20,023 bases of DNA, taken from NCBI GenBank assembly GCA_964598025.1, contig CAZRAU010000059.1, positions 1-20,023 on the forward strand. The letters are read 5' to 3'. Position 1 is the first letter of the stretch. Every line of letters starts with the position of its first letter. Shown here in pieces: positions 7,421-15,093 of the stretch. Position numbers and translations under genes: made by a program. The notes under the pieces were generated by a model. The model worked only from the letters and a program-made list of their open reading frames with translations. It did not search any database and was not told the DNA's origin. The DNA comes from JALGWN01 sp964598025 (GTDB taxonomy: Bacteria; Arandabacterota; Arandabacteria; Arandabacterales; Arandabacteraceae).

Positions 7421-9307
7421 ATGAGAAGACTCAGCGGATTGGGCATCGCAGCCGGCTTGCTCCTCCTATGTGCCTCGCCCGGAATATCGGGCTACTCGCT
7501 TCCTGTGTCGACGACGGCCCAGGGTGGGGGGACGGCCTCCAACCAGACCCAGCATATCTCATATATCGCCGGGCAAGCTTCACCCGTGGGAATAGGGTCT
7601 AACGCCACGAGTACGGTTTCATCCGGGCTCGTCACGCTGTTTACGGATATCCTGCCTCCGGTCATTCTACATTCCCCGCCGATGCTTGCCGTTCCCGATC
7701 GTACAGCTCTTGAGGTGACAGCCGACATAGGCGACAACAGCGCCGGTGTGGCGGGAGCAACCGTCTTCTACCGGGAAGGCGGTCCGAGCACATACAGCCA
7801 GAAGACGATGGCCCGGGACGGCAGCACCTTCGCGGCCACGATCCCGCCATCGGCGGTGACCGAGAGCGGCCTTCTTTACTATATCGAGGCCGCAGACAAC
7901 GCAGGGAACACGTCACGATATCCCGTAGACGCGCCCGACAGCATCATAAGCGTGAGAGTGCACTTCGATGATCTCCAGTCGGCCGTCGAGATGCCGGCGG
8001 GGCAATACCGTATGATATCGCTGCCGGGGTCGACCGGCGGCAGTCCCGATGAGGTGCTGGTGGACGACCTGGGCGCCTATGACAAGATGTCCTGGCGCCT
8101 TGGCAGGTGGAATGCATCGATCGCGTGTTCGGCCGACTGTTATGACGAGTACCCTGCCCTGAGCGACATGGACCGAGGGAAAGCGTTCTGGCTCATTACC
8201 AAGAGCCGCAAGACCTTCGATTTCAGCGGGCTGTCCACCCTGGCGGAGAGTCCCTTCAGGGTCCACCTCGATCGCGGGTGGAACCAGATAGGCACACCTT
8301 TCGCCTTCACAACCGACTGGCTTTCCGCGGAAATCCTTTTCGACGGCGGGACCTATGCTCTGAATGAGGAGCACGTTGTGGGGGCCGATACCATATATGT
8401 GGAGGACAACCTGGTCTCCTACGACGGAGCGTATCATGGGCACGAATCGGCTTTGGAGCCCTGGCGCGGTTACTGGCTCTATAACGGCAGCACCCAGGAT
8501 GTGGATCTTGTTATCAGACCTTCCGCGCCGGCACCGGTGCTCGCCTCCTCCCCCTCAGCTATGCGCGGTGATTTCGATGCACTCATAGAGATCGTCGCAT
8601 CCTCGCCGGATTTTCCGGAGCGGACCGTCCTGGCCGGGCTAAGCCCCAAGGCCAGGGACGGATGGGACGCGATGGACCATCATGAACCCCCTCCTGTCGA
8701 CGAGTGCATGAGGGTTGTGTTTGACCAAGATACATGGGGAAGCCACCGGGGACTTTATATGACCGATATCAGACACTCCAGCGAGGAGGGCACTTACTGG
8801 ACATTCCGGGTCGAGGCATCCAAGGCGACGCCGACGGCTCTCGATATGCTCACCAGATCCCCGATGCCGCAGACCTGGGAGGTGTTCCTATACGATGACG
8901 CCAGAGGCTTGAGAATAGGGGCCGGTGATCTGCCCTACGGGTTCCGGCTCGACCGTAGCCGCGGGTTCAGCCTCATCGCCGGCACCGAGGAATTCATACA
9001 TACCCGGGAGAGCGAGGCGGGGATAGCCTTGCGCGCGCAGATAGTCGCGGCAACCCCGAACCCCTTCGGGGGGAGTGTTGATATCACCTACTTCACCCCC
9101 GAACCGGCCAGGACGGAGCTCGCGGTGTACTCGGTTGAGGGGCGGCTGGTCAGGGCCTTCGACCGCAAGGACGGCAGCGGAGGTATCCGGCAGATAACCT
9201 GGGACGGCCGCTCGGACCAGGGCTGGGTCGTTGCACCGGGGCTGTATTTCGCCCGCCTCACGATAGGACGGACCACCCACACCACCAAGATCCTCAAGAT
9301 CCGGTAA
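7421..9307 (+). CDS. Secreted surface protein with FlgD-Ig/type IX-like tail
   Basis: 628 residues, ATG preceded by GGGAGGT (7405-7411). Residues 1-24 form a signal peptide (M-R-R, hydrophobic core, then G-I-S-G). The N-terminal part has the pattern G-G-G-T-A-S-N ... A-G-Q-A-S ... V-S-S-G-L, which recurs at the N-terminus of many secreted proteins in candidate phyla. Residues about 70-180 form an Ig-like domain ending Y-Y-I-E-A-A-D-N-A-G-N. The middle (about 190-520) contains Q-Y-R-M-I-S-L-P-G, G-W-N-Q-I-G-T-P-F and W-R-G-Y-W-L-Y-N-G, motifs of beta-rich surface domains without a known activity. The last 85 residues or so form a FlgD-Ig-like domain (T-P-N-P-F-G-G ... G-L-Y-F-A-R-L ... T-K-I-L-K-I-R), as used for export and anchoring by type IX secretion. 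No catalytic motif is seen. It is probably a structural partner of the preceding fibre protein. Confidence 0.75.
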   Translation: MRRLSGLGIAAGLLLLCASPGISGYSLPVSTTAQGGGTASNQTQHISYIAGQASPVGIGSNATSTVSSGLVTLFTDILPPVILHSPPMLAVPDRTALEVTADIGDNSAGVAGATVFYREGGPSTYSQKTMARDGSTFAATIPPSAVTESGLLYYIEAADNAGNTSRYPVDAPDSIISVRVHFDDLQSAVEMPAGQYRMISLPGSTGGSPDEVLVDDLGAYDKMSWRLGRWNASIACSADCYDEYPALSDMDRGKAFWLITKSRKTFDFSGLSTLAESPFRVHLDRGWNQIGTPFAFTTDWLSAEILFDGGTYALNEEHVVGADTIYVEDNLVSYDGAYHGHESALEPWRGYWLYNGSTQDVDLVIRPSAPAPVLASSPSAMRGDFDALIEIVASSPDFPERTVLAGLSPKARDGWDAMDHHEPPPVDECMRVVFDQDTWGSHRGLYMTDIRHSSEEGTYWTFRVEASKATPTALDMLTRSPMPQTWEVFLYDDARGLRIGAGDLPYGFRLDRSRGFSLIAGTEEFIHTRESEAGIALRAQIVAATPNPFGGSVDITYFTPEPARTELAVYSVEGRLVRAFDRKDGSGGIRQITWDGRSDQGWVVAPGLYFARLTIGRTTHTTKILKIR

Positions 9308-9471
9308 ACCCGGTGGGGCAGTCATGGCCCGGCGTAGCGTCGGGTTTCCAGGCCCGAAGCCGGACACCAAGGCCAATCCCCCAGCTTTCGTCGGCCGCGG
9401 AGAGCCGACGCCACAGAGACCTTCGTTGCCAGAGGAGTGGCAACGCTACGGTGTTGAGCAACTGCGAGGGA

Positions 9472-9503
9472 CAAGCGTAACGCGGCAGACGGGTGCTTTT
9501 CAC
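9472..9503 (+). repeat. Direct repeat, copy A
   Basis: 32 bases beginning CAAGCGTAACGCGGCAGACG, repeated at 9601-9632 with a single G/A difference. The copies are 129 bases apart. Confidence 0.8.
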
Positions 9504-9600
9504 TCCCTGCTCGCCCAGGCCGGTCAAAAGCATGCGGATGCAAGGCACGCGAAGTGGTGAGGAGTGAGGCGTACTTGAGGTACGCCGCAATGACGAGCCA

Positions 9601-9632
9601 CAAGCGTAACACGGCAGACGGGTGCTTTTCAC
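9601..9632 (+). repeat. Direct repeat, copy B
   Basis: 32 bases beginning CAAGCGTAACACGGCAGACG and ending GCTTTTCAC. It is the second copy of the repeat at 9472-9503 and lies 8 bases beyond the stop codon of the C25 peptidase gene. Confidence 0.8.
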
Positions 9633-9640
9633 CGGCCTGG

Positions 9641-12310
9641 TCAGCGGAGGAGAATAACCTTGCGACTATAAACCTCTTCATCAAGTGTAAAGCGGACCAG
9701 ATAGATGCCCGGCGGCAGCCACCCGCCCGGTGCGTCTTCCACATCCCACCGGCCTTGCCAACTGCCGCTATTGTCTTCTTCGAGATCCACGCTTCTGACC
9801 CATCTTCCCCCGACATCGAAAACATCCGCGTCCGCGCGTGGTGTTTGCTTGCCCCGAATCGAGAGGCGCACTACGCGGCTAAAGGGATTAGGGGACACGG
9901 CAATGTAGGGGGCCCCGGGGAGCCGGTCGGGAACTGAAACCATGCTCCCAACCCGGAGCGAGCACGGCTCGGATAAGGAGCTCTCGTTGCCGGCGGAATC
10001 CACGCTTGCGACCCAGTAATAATAGAGTGTGTCCTCAGCGACATCGGTATCCAGGTAGGCCGTATCCGAAGCAGCCACCGATGCCAGACTCTCGGGGATG
10101 AAACAGGTGTTGCGGTAGATGTTGTACCCGGAGAGGTCCGCGTCACAGACAGGCGACCAAACCAGGACAGCTGCCGGCCCGGCGGCTTCCTCCGCTATGA
10201 CCTCTTGGGGCCTTCCCGGAGGTAGATCGTCCGTCACTATGGCCTCTCCCAATGCCGGCAGGTGGTTGCACTCCGTAGCGGTGATGTGAATGTTACCCTC
10301 AGCGGCGGGCTCGATGAACATATAGACCCGGCCCTGATAGTCGCTCTCTTCAACGGCGTAGACGTCCGTGCCGTTCGAGAGACATACGCGCGCACCGGCA
10401 ACCGGAGTCCCTCCGGAAGTGACTTTCACAACAAACGTCTGCGGGCCTGTAGGCACGGGGCTGTCGAAGGCGATGACCATTCCCTCCGGCTCGTCGGTCC
10501 AAATCCGTGTCTCGGGATCCCCCAGAAGATTGAGCCCGTACATGAGATAGAGCATGTAGGGATCGGACTTGGATTCACCCACAAACTCGTGCTTTGCGTC
10601 GGCGTGGGCCTTGCCCAGGTTCGTGAATTTTGTCACGAATACCGACTCAAAGAACGACTGATCGTAGTAGTCCGACGGACCCTCGCCGGGAAACCCGGGG
10701 CAGTTCCAGCCGTATCTCGAATTACCCACGAAGAAACCACCGCCACCTGGACTCAAGACCCAGGTTTCACCGATACACGCGCTCTGATCGAAGCCACCGG
10801 CCAGGCATGTTACTGAGTAGAGGATGCCGTACCTCGGACCATTGAGGAGCGATCCGAAATCCGCCTCGCTGAGTGCGTCCTCAGCGATTGAGATCGAGTG
10901 GTACTGGCCGTGCCCCAGAATGTTGACGATGTTCATCCCCTGGTTGAGAAGACCCATCACCGCGGCATGATCCAAGTTGCCGAGAGATTCATACAGCCGG
11001 TGCACGGAGAACCTGGGGGGGACGAAGGCGCTATGTATGAGATCCTTGGCGATGCCGCCGTCCGTATAGTCGGGATCGGAAGGGTTGCCCGGATCCCCCC
11101 ACAGTATCTCGCCTGCGAACAGCATATCCAGCTGGTAGTCCTGCGGTACTCCATACGCGCCTTCATATGTGAGCACCTTGGCAACGAAAGCCGCAACCTC
11201 GGCACCGTTCGAAACGGGGGCCCTGCCGACGAAGACGTCGGCGTACATGTCAACGTTGTCTGCTGGGACCTCACCCCAGTAGAGATCGCCGTCAGCATTC
11301 CAGGTACCGTCAAGGTCGGAGTAGTAGAGATCGCAAGGTAGGTAGGGCTTGTCTGAGAGCGGAACATATGCCTTGCGATCGGGGATGACTTGGGTGTCTC
11401 CGCCAAGCAGGACCCAATCCGTTCCATGATCGGAGTTATACTCTTTGATACAGTTTCTGATCTTCTCTTGCAGATCACAGCCGGCGTAATGGCCTGCAAT
11501 TTCCTCGACCGTCACTATGGCCGAAGGCAGGCCCTTTCTCATTTTCCAGGTTGTCAGAGGCTCGAAGAACGGTTTCAGACTGTCACATGTGACTATCAGA
11601 TAGGTTGCCGTTTCCCCACCCATGAGCACTGGCGATTTCTCCGGCATCTTCCCGGCCGAGAGCCGCCAGGACCCGTATGGATTCGCTACCAGGCCTTCCA
11701 CCATATCCAAGTCCGACAGAGTCCTGTCCTCCAAGGAGGCCCGGCAGGCGTAGTCAATATCGATTTCAATATCCGTACTCAACACAACCCTGCCTGAGAC
11801 GGGATGATACCTCAACGGGTACACAACAAAGTCACACACAGTCACTCCCCCAAGCCTGCCCCATCCAACCAATTCAGCTGCACGTTCAGGATACCAGTCG
11901 TCCGATCCGTAGACCGTCTCCAGCGGCGCTACGAACTCCGAAGATCCCGTGGCGGACAGGCTTTGGGGAGGCTGTGCCGGCCAAACGAAAAAGTCACCTT
12001 GAAGCTCCAAGCTATCCCGCACAACAAGATTGAACCCGCCGACTTCACTTCCGGCAGGCAAGGCAATCCTGAGAGGAACCAGGGGCAGGCGAGGTTTGCC
12101 TGGGCGATTCAAAAACCTCGCCCCCCCAAGGATGACCAAATCGTAGCCTTGGACTTTGCAGTACTCCAGATCCTTTTCCGAGAAACTGAGATGATGGGTA
12201 TAGGTGCCGGCACCAACTTCCGCGGGCGCGACAGCCAGAAGCATCGCTAATGCGGCCAAGGCGAAGCCGGCCACCCTGAGGCCCGAGTACACGACGTGGC
12301 TTTTTGCCAT
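9641..12310 (-). CDS. Gingipain-like C25 cysteine peptidase with FnIII and type IX-like tail
   Basis: 889 residues. A signal peptide (1-34) ends A-E-V-G-A. A propeptide-like beta-rich region (about 35-240) follows, with L-P-L-V-P-L-R-I-A-L-P and Y-P-L-R-Y-H-P. The peptidase C25 domain (about 245-620) contains Y-L-I-V-T-C-D-S-L, W-V-L-L-G-G-D and V-F-V-G-R-A-P-V. The catalytic pair appears as His467 in N-I-L-G-H-G and Cys502 in S-V-T-C-L-A-G-G-F-D, matching the gingipain arrangement. Then come an Ig-like stretch, a fibronectin III domain (about 700-790, G-Y-N-I-Y-R ... Y-Y-Y-W-V-A-S-V-D) and a FlgD-Ig tail ending K-V-I-L-L-R. Such proteins are secreted by type IX systems and processed at the cell surface. 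The gene is last in the minus-strand run and 188 bases from the amidohydrolase, with only a weak ribosome binding site (GGGGTGA), so it may have its own promoter. Confidence 0.88.
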   Translation of the reverse strand: MAKSHVVYSGLRVAGFALAALAMLLAVAPAEVGAGTYTHHLSFSEKDLEYCKVQGYDLVILGGARFLNRPGKPRLPLVPLRIALPAGSEVGGFNLVVRDSLELQGDFFVWPAQPPQSLSATGSSEFVAPLETVYGSDDWYPERAAELVGWGRLGGVTVCDFVVYPLRYHPVSGRVVLSTDIEIDIDYACRASLEDRTLSDLDMVEGLVANPYGSWRLSAGKMPEKSPVLMGGETATYLIVTCDSLKPFFEPLTTWKMRKGLPSAIVTVEEIAGHYAGCDLQEKIRNCIKEYNSDHGTDWVLLGGDTQVIPDRKAYVPLSDKPYLPCDLYYSDLDGTWNADGDLYWGEVPADNVDMYADVFVGRAPVSNGAEVAAFVAKVLTYEGAYGVPQDYQLDMLFAGEILWGDPGNPSDPDYTDGGIAKDLIHSAFVPPRFSVHRLYESLGNLDHAAVMGLLNQGMNIVNILGHGQYHSISIAEDALSEADFGSLLNGPRYGILYSVTCLAGGFDQSACIGETWVLSPGGGGFFVGNSRYGWNCPGFPGEGPSDYYDQSFFESVFVTKFTNLGKAHADAKHEFVGESKSDPYMLYLMYGLNLLGDPETRIWTDEPEGMVIAFDSPVPTGPQTFVVKVTSGGTPVAGARVCLSNGTDVYAVEESDYQGRVYMFIEPAAEGNIHITATECNHLPALGEAIVTDDLPPGRPQEVIAEEAAGPAAVLVWSPVCDADLSGYNIYRNTCFIPESLASVAASDTAYLDTDVAEDTLYYYWVASVDSAGNESSLSEPCSLRVGSMVSVPDRLPGAPYIAVSPNPFSRVVRLSIRGKQTPRADADVFDVGGRWVRSVDLEEDNSGSWQGRWDVEDAPGGWLPPGIYLVRFTLDEEVYSRKVILLR

Positions 12311-12498
12311 GTTCTTTCACCCCACCCATCTCAATTTGCAGCTCGACCCGCGACGCCTCCGCGCTATGTCGCCCGCTCAGGCCAAGCGCTTTGTCGGTAG
12401 TCAAATGCCTGCATCAGGCGTGCCAGGATGGGCGAGGGTAAGGCCATCGGGCACGGATGGCCGACGGTACAAGAACCGTTGCCACAGGAGCGGCGACG
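12311..12498. repeat. Intergenic hairpins between amidohydrolase and C25 peptidase genes
   Basis: This 188-base stretch has two clear stem-loops. One is GGCCATC (12442-12448) with GATGGCC (12456-12462). The other spans 12478-12497, directly beyond the amidohydrolase stop, and has the same sequence design as the hairpin at 9425-9444, both followed by GCTACGG. The second could end the upstream transcript. No promoter for the peptidase gene is obvious. Confidence 0.55.
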
Positions 12499-14049
12499 CT
12501 ACGGGTAGTGCACTCGGCCGTTGACAACCGTCAAGATCGCTTTCGCATCCGGCAGACTGTCGGTGTCCACCGACGTGATATCCCGGTCGAGCACGGTGAG
12601 GTCCGCGCGCATGCCGTGGCGAATACGCCCGGTCTCCATCTCAGTGCCGGAAGCAAGAGCTGCCCCTGCGGAATAAGCATCGATCGCCTCCGCAACCGTG
12701 ATGCACTCGGCAGCGTTCCATGGCATTGCACCATGGGTGAGGTGGCTCCGGCGGGTTACGGCAGCGTGGATGCCCTTGATGGGATCCGGATCCTCGATCG
12801 GCGCGTCCGACCCGAAGGCCAGTGTGCCTCCGGTATCCAGAATACTTCTGAAGGCATATGCATAGCGGCTTCTCGACCCCCAATACCTTCGGGCCACGGT
12901 CGTGTCACCCAACAGATGTATAGGCTGCATGGATGCCACAACACCAAGCCTGCCGAAGCGGGCAATGTCCTCGGGACGGAGGACCTGCGCATGTTCGACT
13001 CTTAGAACCGCATGTCGCCCGGGATCGGTGCCCCTCACCTCCTCAAAGACATCCAGTACCTCCATGTTGGCCCTGTCGCCGATGGCATGGACAGCCACCG
13101 AAAAACCGGCTTCAACCGACCGCCCAACCAGTTCGCGCAATTCCGCCTTGGGTACCGCCACAATCCCGAGGTTGTCCGGCTGGCCGCAGTAAGGCTCCAG
13201 CATACTCGCAGTCTGTGACCCCAGCGCGCCGTCGATGAGTATCTTGATATGGGTGACTCCCGCCATACCAGAGGCTTTCTCGATATCCTGAGGCTCTCCC
13301 ACTTCGAGCATCCTGACCGTGTGAAGGCCGATCATGCCCTGGCTGATTGCGTGGTCGAGCGCCTCGTTGCTGCCGGCGTTTTCACTGGTGTGGACCCCGG
13401 TAATACCCAGGCTCAGGAGGTTTCGGCAGGCATCCGAGATGGCAGGAACCGCCCGCTCGGGATCGGGCCTGTCGAGGCGGCTCAAGACAAGACCTGCCGC
13501 CTTCTCCTTGAATATGCCCGTGGGCTTCCCTGTACCGTCTTGCTCCACTTCGCCGCCCTCCACCTCGATTCCGGCCCGGTCGAGATCCAGAGCGATCAAG
13601 GCGGCGGAGTTGACCCACACCAGATGACCATCCCTGCTGGAAAGCGCGGTTGGGTTATCAGGGGTCACCCGGTCCAGAAGCGCTCGGTCAGGAAAACAAT
13701 CGAGACCCCAATGTTGTTTGTCCCAGCCTCTTCCCCGGAGCCATTCGCCTTTGCGGAGCCGGCCTGAGCAAGCGCCGATCATGTCAAGCGCTTCATCAAC
13801 CGATCGGGTCGGCGAGAGGTCTATGCGTCTGAGTGCAAGAGCGTACCCCACAAGATGGATATGACAGTCTACCAGCCCCGGTAGTATGAGCCTACCCTCG
13901 AGGTCTTCCGCCTCTATGTCGGGGCCCCTGACAAACGCGGACATGGCTCCCACTTGCTCTATCCGCGATCCTTCCCATGTCACGAACCCCTTCTCAATCA
14001 CGTCTCCTCCACTCACATATACCGAAGCGTTAAGAAGGGCCTTCTTCAC
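12499..14049 (-). CDS. YtcJ-like metal-dependent amidohydrolase
   Basis: 516 residues, within the usual length of the family (Amidohydro_3, YtcJ-like). The order of motifs is complete: I-L-P-G-L-V-D-C-H-I-H (His63, His65), I-K-I-L-I-D-G-A-L-G (Lys269), V-A-V-H-A-I-G-D (His321), R-V-E-H-A-Q (His353) and F-G-S-D-A-P-I-E-D-P (Asp415). These are the metal ligands and catalytic aspartate of amidohydrolases. No signal peptide is seen, so it is cytoplasmic. The real substrate of YtcJ-like enzymes is generally unknown (amide, ester or N-formyl compounds); I give none. The ATG has AAAGGTG upstream. The gene starts 4 bases after the TusA-like stop, so the two are almost surely co-transcribed. Confidence 0.88.
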   Translation of the reverse strand: MKKALLNASVYVSGGDVIEKGFVTWEGSRIEQVGAMSAFVRGPDIEAEDLEGRLILPGLVDCHIHLVGYALALRRIDLSPTRSVDEALDMIGACSGRLRKGEWLRGRGWDKQHWGLDCFPDRALLDRVTPDNPTALSSRDGHLVWVNSAALIALDLDRAGIEVEGGEVEQDGTGKPTGIFKEKAAGLVLSRLDRPDPERAVPAISDACRNLLSLGITGVHTSENAGSNEALDHAISQGMIGLHTVRMLEVGEPQDIEKASGMAGVTHIKILIDGALGSQTASMLEPYCGQPDNLGIVAVPKAELRELVGRSVEAGFSVAVHAIGDRANMEVLDVFEEVRGTDPGRHAVLRVEHAQVLRPEDIARFGRLGVVASMQPIHLLGDTTVARRYWGSRSRYAYAFRSILDTGGTLAFGSDAPIEDPDPIKGIHAAVTRRSHLTHGAMPWNAAECITVAEAIDAYSAGAALASGTEMETGRIRHGMRADLTVLDRDITSVDTDSLPDAKAILTVVNGRVHYP

Positions 14050-14053
14050 CGTG

Positions 14054-14284
14054 TCACACCTTTCTCAGACATATCCTGATTGTGGCTGCAACATCAGATG
14101 TGAGAAACTCGTTGCCGGTCCCCTCGCACCAAGCCCGGATGTCGTCCACCGCAGCCTCCCTCCCCACCAGGATCTCGAGTACATCGCCTCTGGAAAGCGC
14201 CCTCACGGCCTCGCCCAGTTGGAGAAGCGTGAAGGGGCACTCCCTGTCCCGAAGGTCTAATGATAGGCTGGGTTTTGGCTCCAT
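14054..14284 (-). CDS. TusA/SirA-like sulfur-carrier protein
   Basis: 76 residues from the ATG at 14284, which fits the 75-80-residue size of TusA-family proteins. The frame also allows a GTG at 14338 (94 residues), overlapping the zinc-ribbon gene, but neither start has a strong ribosome binding site. The family signature is L-D-L-R-D-R-E-C-P-F-T, with Cys16 at the position that carries the persulfide in TusA. L-S-R-G-D-V-L-E-I-L-V and the C-terminal two-layer pattern follow. TusA passes sulfur between cysteine desulfurases and acceptors, for tRNA thiolation or other sulfur metabolism. Its place behind an IscU-type scaffold suggests sulfur trafficking; the exact acceptor cannot be read from the sequence. 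Confidence 0.75.
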   Translation of the reverse strand: MEPKPSLSLDLRDRECPFTLLQLGEAVRALSRGDVLEILVGREAAVDDIRAWCEGTGNEFLTSDVAATIRICLRKV

Positions 14285-14327
14285 TTGCTCACAAGGTTGA
14301 GGGAGAAATCCCGGCAGGGCCGCGGTC

Positions 14328-14513
14328 TTAGGCTTCACATTCCGCGCAGATGTCCCGATGCGGCGGTACAGGCTTGCCGCAGACTTTGCAGTGATTCATA
14401 ACCTTCCCGCAATCCTTGCAGAAAGGATACATCCCATCCGCGGGCGCATCACAAAAAGGACAGGAGCAGGCCTTGCCCTCGCCGCTGTCCGAACCTGATA
14501 GGCTCTCACTCAC
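14328..14513 (-). CDS. 61-residue double zinc-ribbon protein
   Basis: This short gene starts with GTG at 14513, inside the end of the NifU gene (8-base overlap). GGGAGG lies 8 bases upstream of the GTG, inside the NifU coding sequence, so translational coupling is likely. The protein has four C-x-x-C knuckles: Cys18/21, Cys32/35, Cys42/45 and Cys56/59, spaced as two consecutive zinc ribbons. One additional Cys is at 16. The first 15 residues are polar and probably disordered. It probably binds two zinc ions, or possibly an Fe-S cluster given its neighbours. Function unknown; a small partner or regulator in Fe-S or sulfur handling is an inference from position only. Confidence 0.75.
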   Translation of the reverse strand: MSESLSGSDSGEGKACSCPFCDAPADGMYPFCKDCGKVMNHCKVCGKPVPPHRDICAECEA

Positions 14514-14907
14514 CTGACTCGCCTCCCGCCCTTGAGGTGGGCTCCACCTTGGCAAGATAGTTCTCAATCGCCTTGTGCAGCGCATCAGCTCCGAGATTTG
14601 AGCAATGCATCTTGTTGGAGGGTAGGCCACCCAGTTCGTCGGCCACATCCTTGTTGGTGATCTCCAGGGCTTGCTCGACGGTCTTGCCCTTGGCCATCTC
14701 ACTGATCATGCTGGACACGGCTATGGCCGCTCCACAGCCGAAGGTCTTGAACTTCACATCCTCCAGACGGCCGTCATTCACCCTTATATAGAAGGTCATC
14801 ATGTCGCCGCATACCGGATTGCCGACCGTTCCCTCCCCGTCGGCATCACTGATCTCCCCCACATTGCGGGGGTTCATGAAATGATCCATCACTTTTTCGC
14901 TGTACAT
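14506..14907 (-). CDS. nifU: IscU/NifU-type Fe-S cluster assembly scaffold
   Basis: 133 residues: the stand-alone IscU-like N-terminal domain of NifU, without the ferredoxin-like or C-terminal Nfu domains. It starts M-Y-S-E-K-V-M-D-H-F-M-N-P-R-N-V-G. The three cluster-binding cysteines are in place: Cys33 in P-V-C-G-D with Asp35, Cys58 in F-G-C-G-A-A, and Cys102 in M-H-C-S-N-L. The proline-lysine recognition motif of Isc-type IscU (L-P-P-V-K) reads L-P-S-N-K here, as in the NifU-like branch. It builds [2Fe-2S]/[4Fe-4S] clusters in the cytoplasm with a cysteine desulfurase, which is not in this window. The SD AGAGGTT lies about 11 bases from the ATG. It is the first gene of a tight run with the zinc ribbon, TusA and amidohydrolase. 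Confidence 0.9.
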   Translation of the reverse strand: MYSEKVMDHFMNPRNVGEISDADGEGTVGNPVCGDMMTFYIRVNDGRLEDVKFKTFGCGAAIAVSSMISEMAKGKTVEQALEITNKDVADELGGLPSNKMHCSNLGADALHKAIENYLAKVEPTSRAGGESGE

Positions 14908-14941
14908 GTGCGTCTTAACCTCTTTGCAGGATTTCAGTTAC

Positions 14942-14971
14942 ATTGTGCCATCGAAAAACCCCGAGAGTCAA
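14942..14971 (-). promoter_or_regulatory. Possible promoter of the nifU run
   Basis: On the minus strand TTGACT (14971-14966) and CACAAT (14947-14942) are separated by 18 bases. The -35 box is good and the -10 box fair. They lie 35-64 bases before the ATG at 14907. No IscR- or Rrf2-like operator was recognised. Confidence 0.4.
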
Positions 14972-14988
14972 GCAGAATCAGAATTCGC

Positions 14989-15017
14989 TTGTCAAGAGGT
15001 GAGGTTTGGAGTATCAT
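14989..15017 (+). promoter_or_regulatory. Sigma70-type promoter of the plus-strand genes from 15094
   Basis: TTGTCA (14989-14994) and TATCAT (15012-15017) have a 17-base spacer and each matches five of six consensus bases. It diverges from the nifU promoter, with only 17 bases between the two -35 boxes, so the two could share control. Confidence 0.55.
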
Positions 15018-15093
15018 GCAATGCCCTGAACGGCATAGCCATTGAAAAAAGCCTGATGCCGTGGTAGTTTATGGGCAAAAGGGGGGTCGGGTT

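Larger units (their letters stand above)
9308..9640. repeat. Intergenic mosaic of hairpins and direct repeats between convergent genes
   Basis: 333 bases lie between two converging stop codons, with no credible gene. From left to right: a perfect 7-bp hairpin (9389-9395 with 9404-9410); a perfect 7-bp hairpin (9425-9431 with 9438-9444) whose sequence recurs at 12478-12497; direct repeat A (9472-9503); a 7-bp hairpin GGCGTAC-TTGAG-GTACGCC (9568-9586); and direct repeat B (9601-9632). The open frames here merely translate the repeats. It looks like a composite interspersed element, with possible transcription termination for both flanking genes. Confidence 0.7.

Noticed and set aside
9380..9640. 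Direct repeats as a CRISPR array
   Set aside because: There are only two copies, 129 bases apart, with hairpins between them and no cas gene.
9322..9825. Minus-strand open frame with repeated K-H-P-S-A-x-L-R-L peptides, which looked like a repeat protein
   Set aside because: The peptide repeats are translations of the two 32-bp DNA repeats, and the frame overlaps the C-terminus of the C25 peptidase gene.
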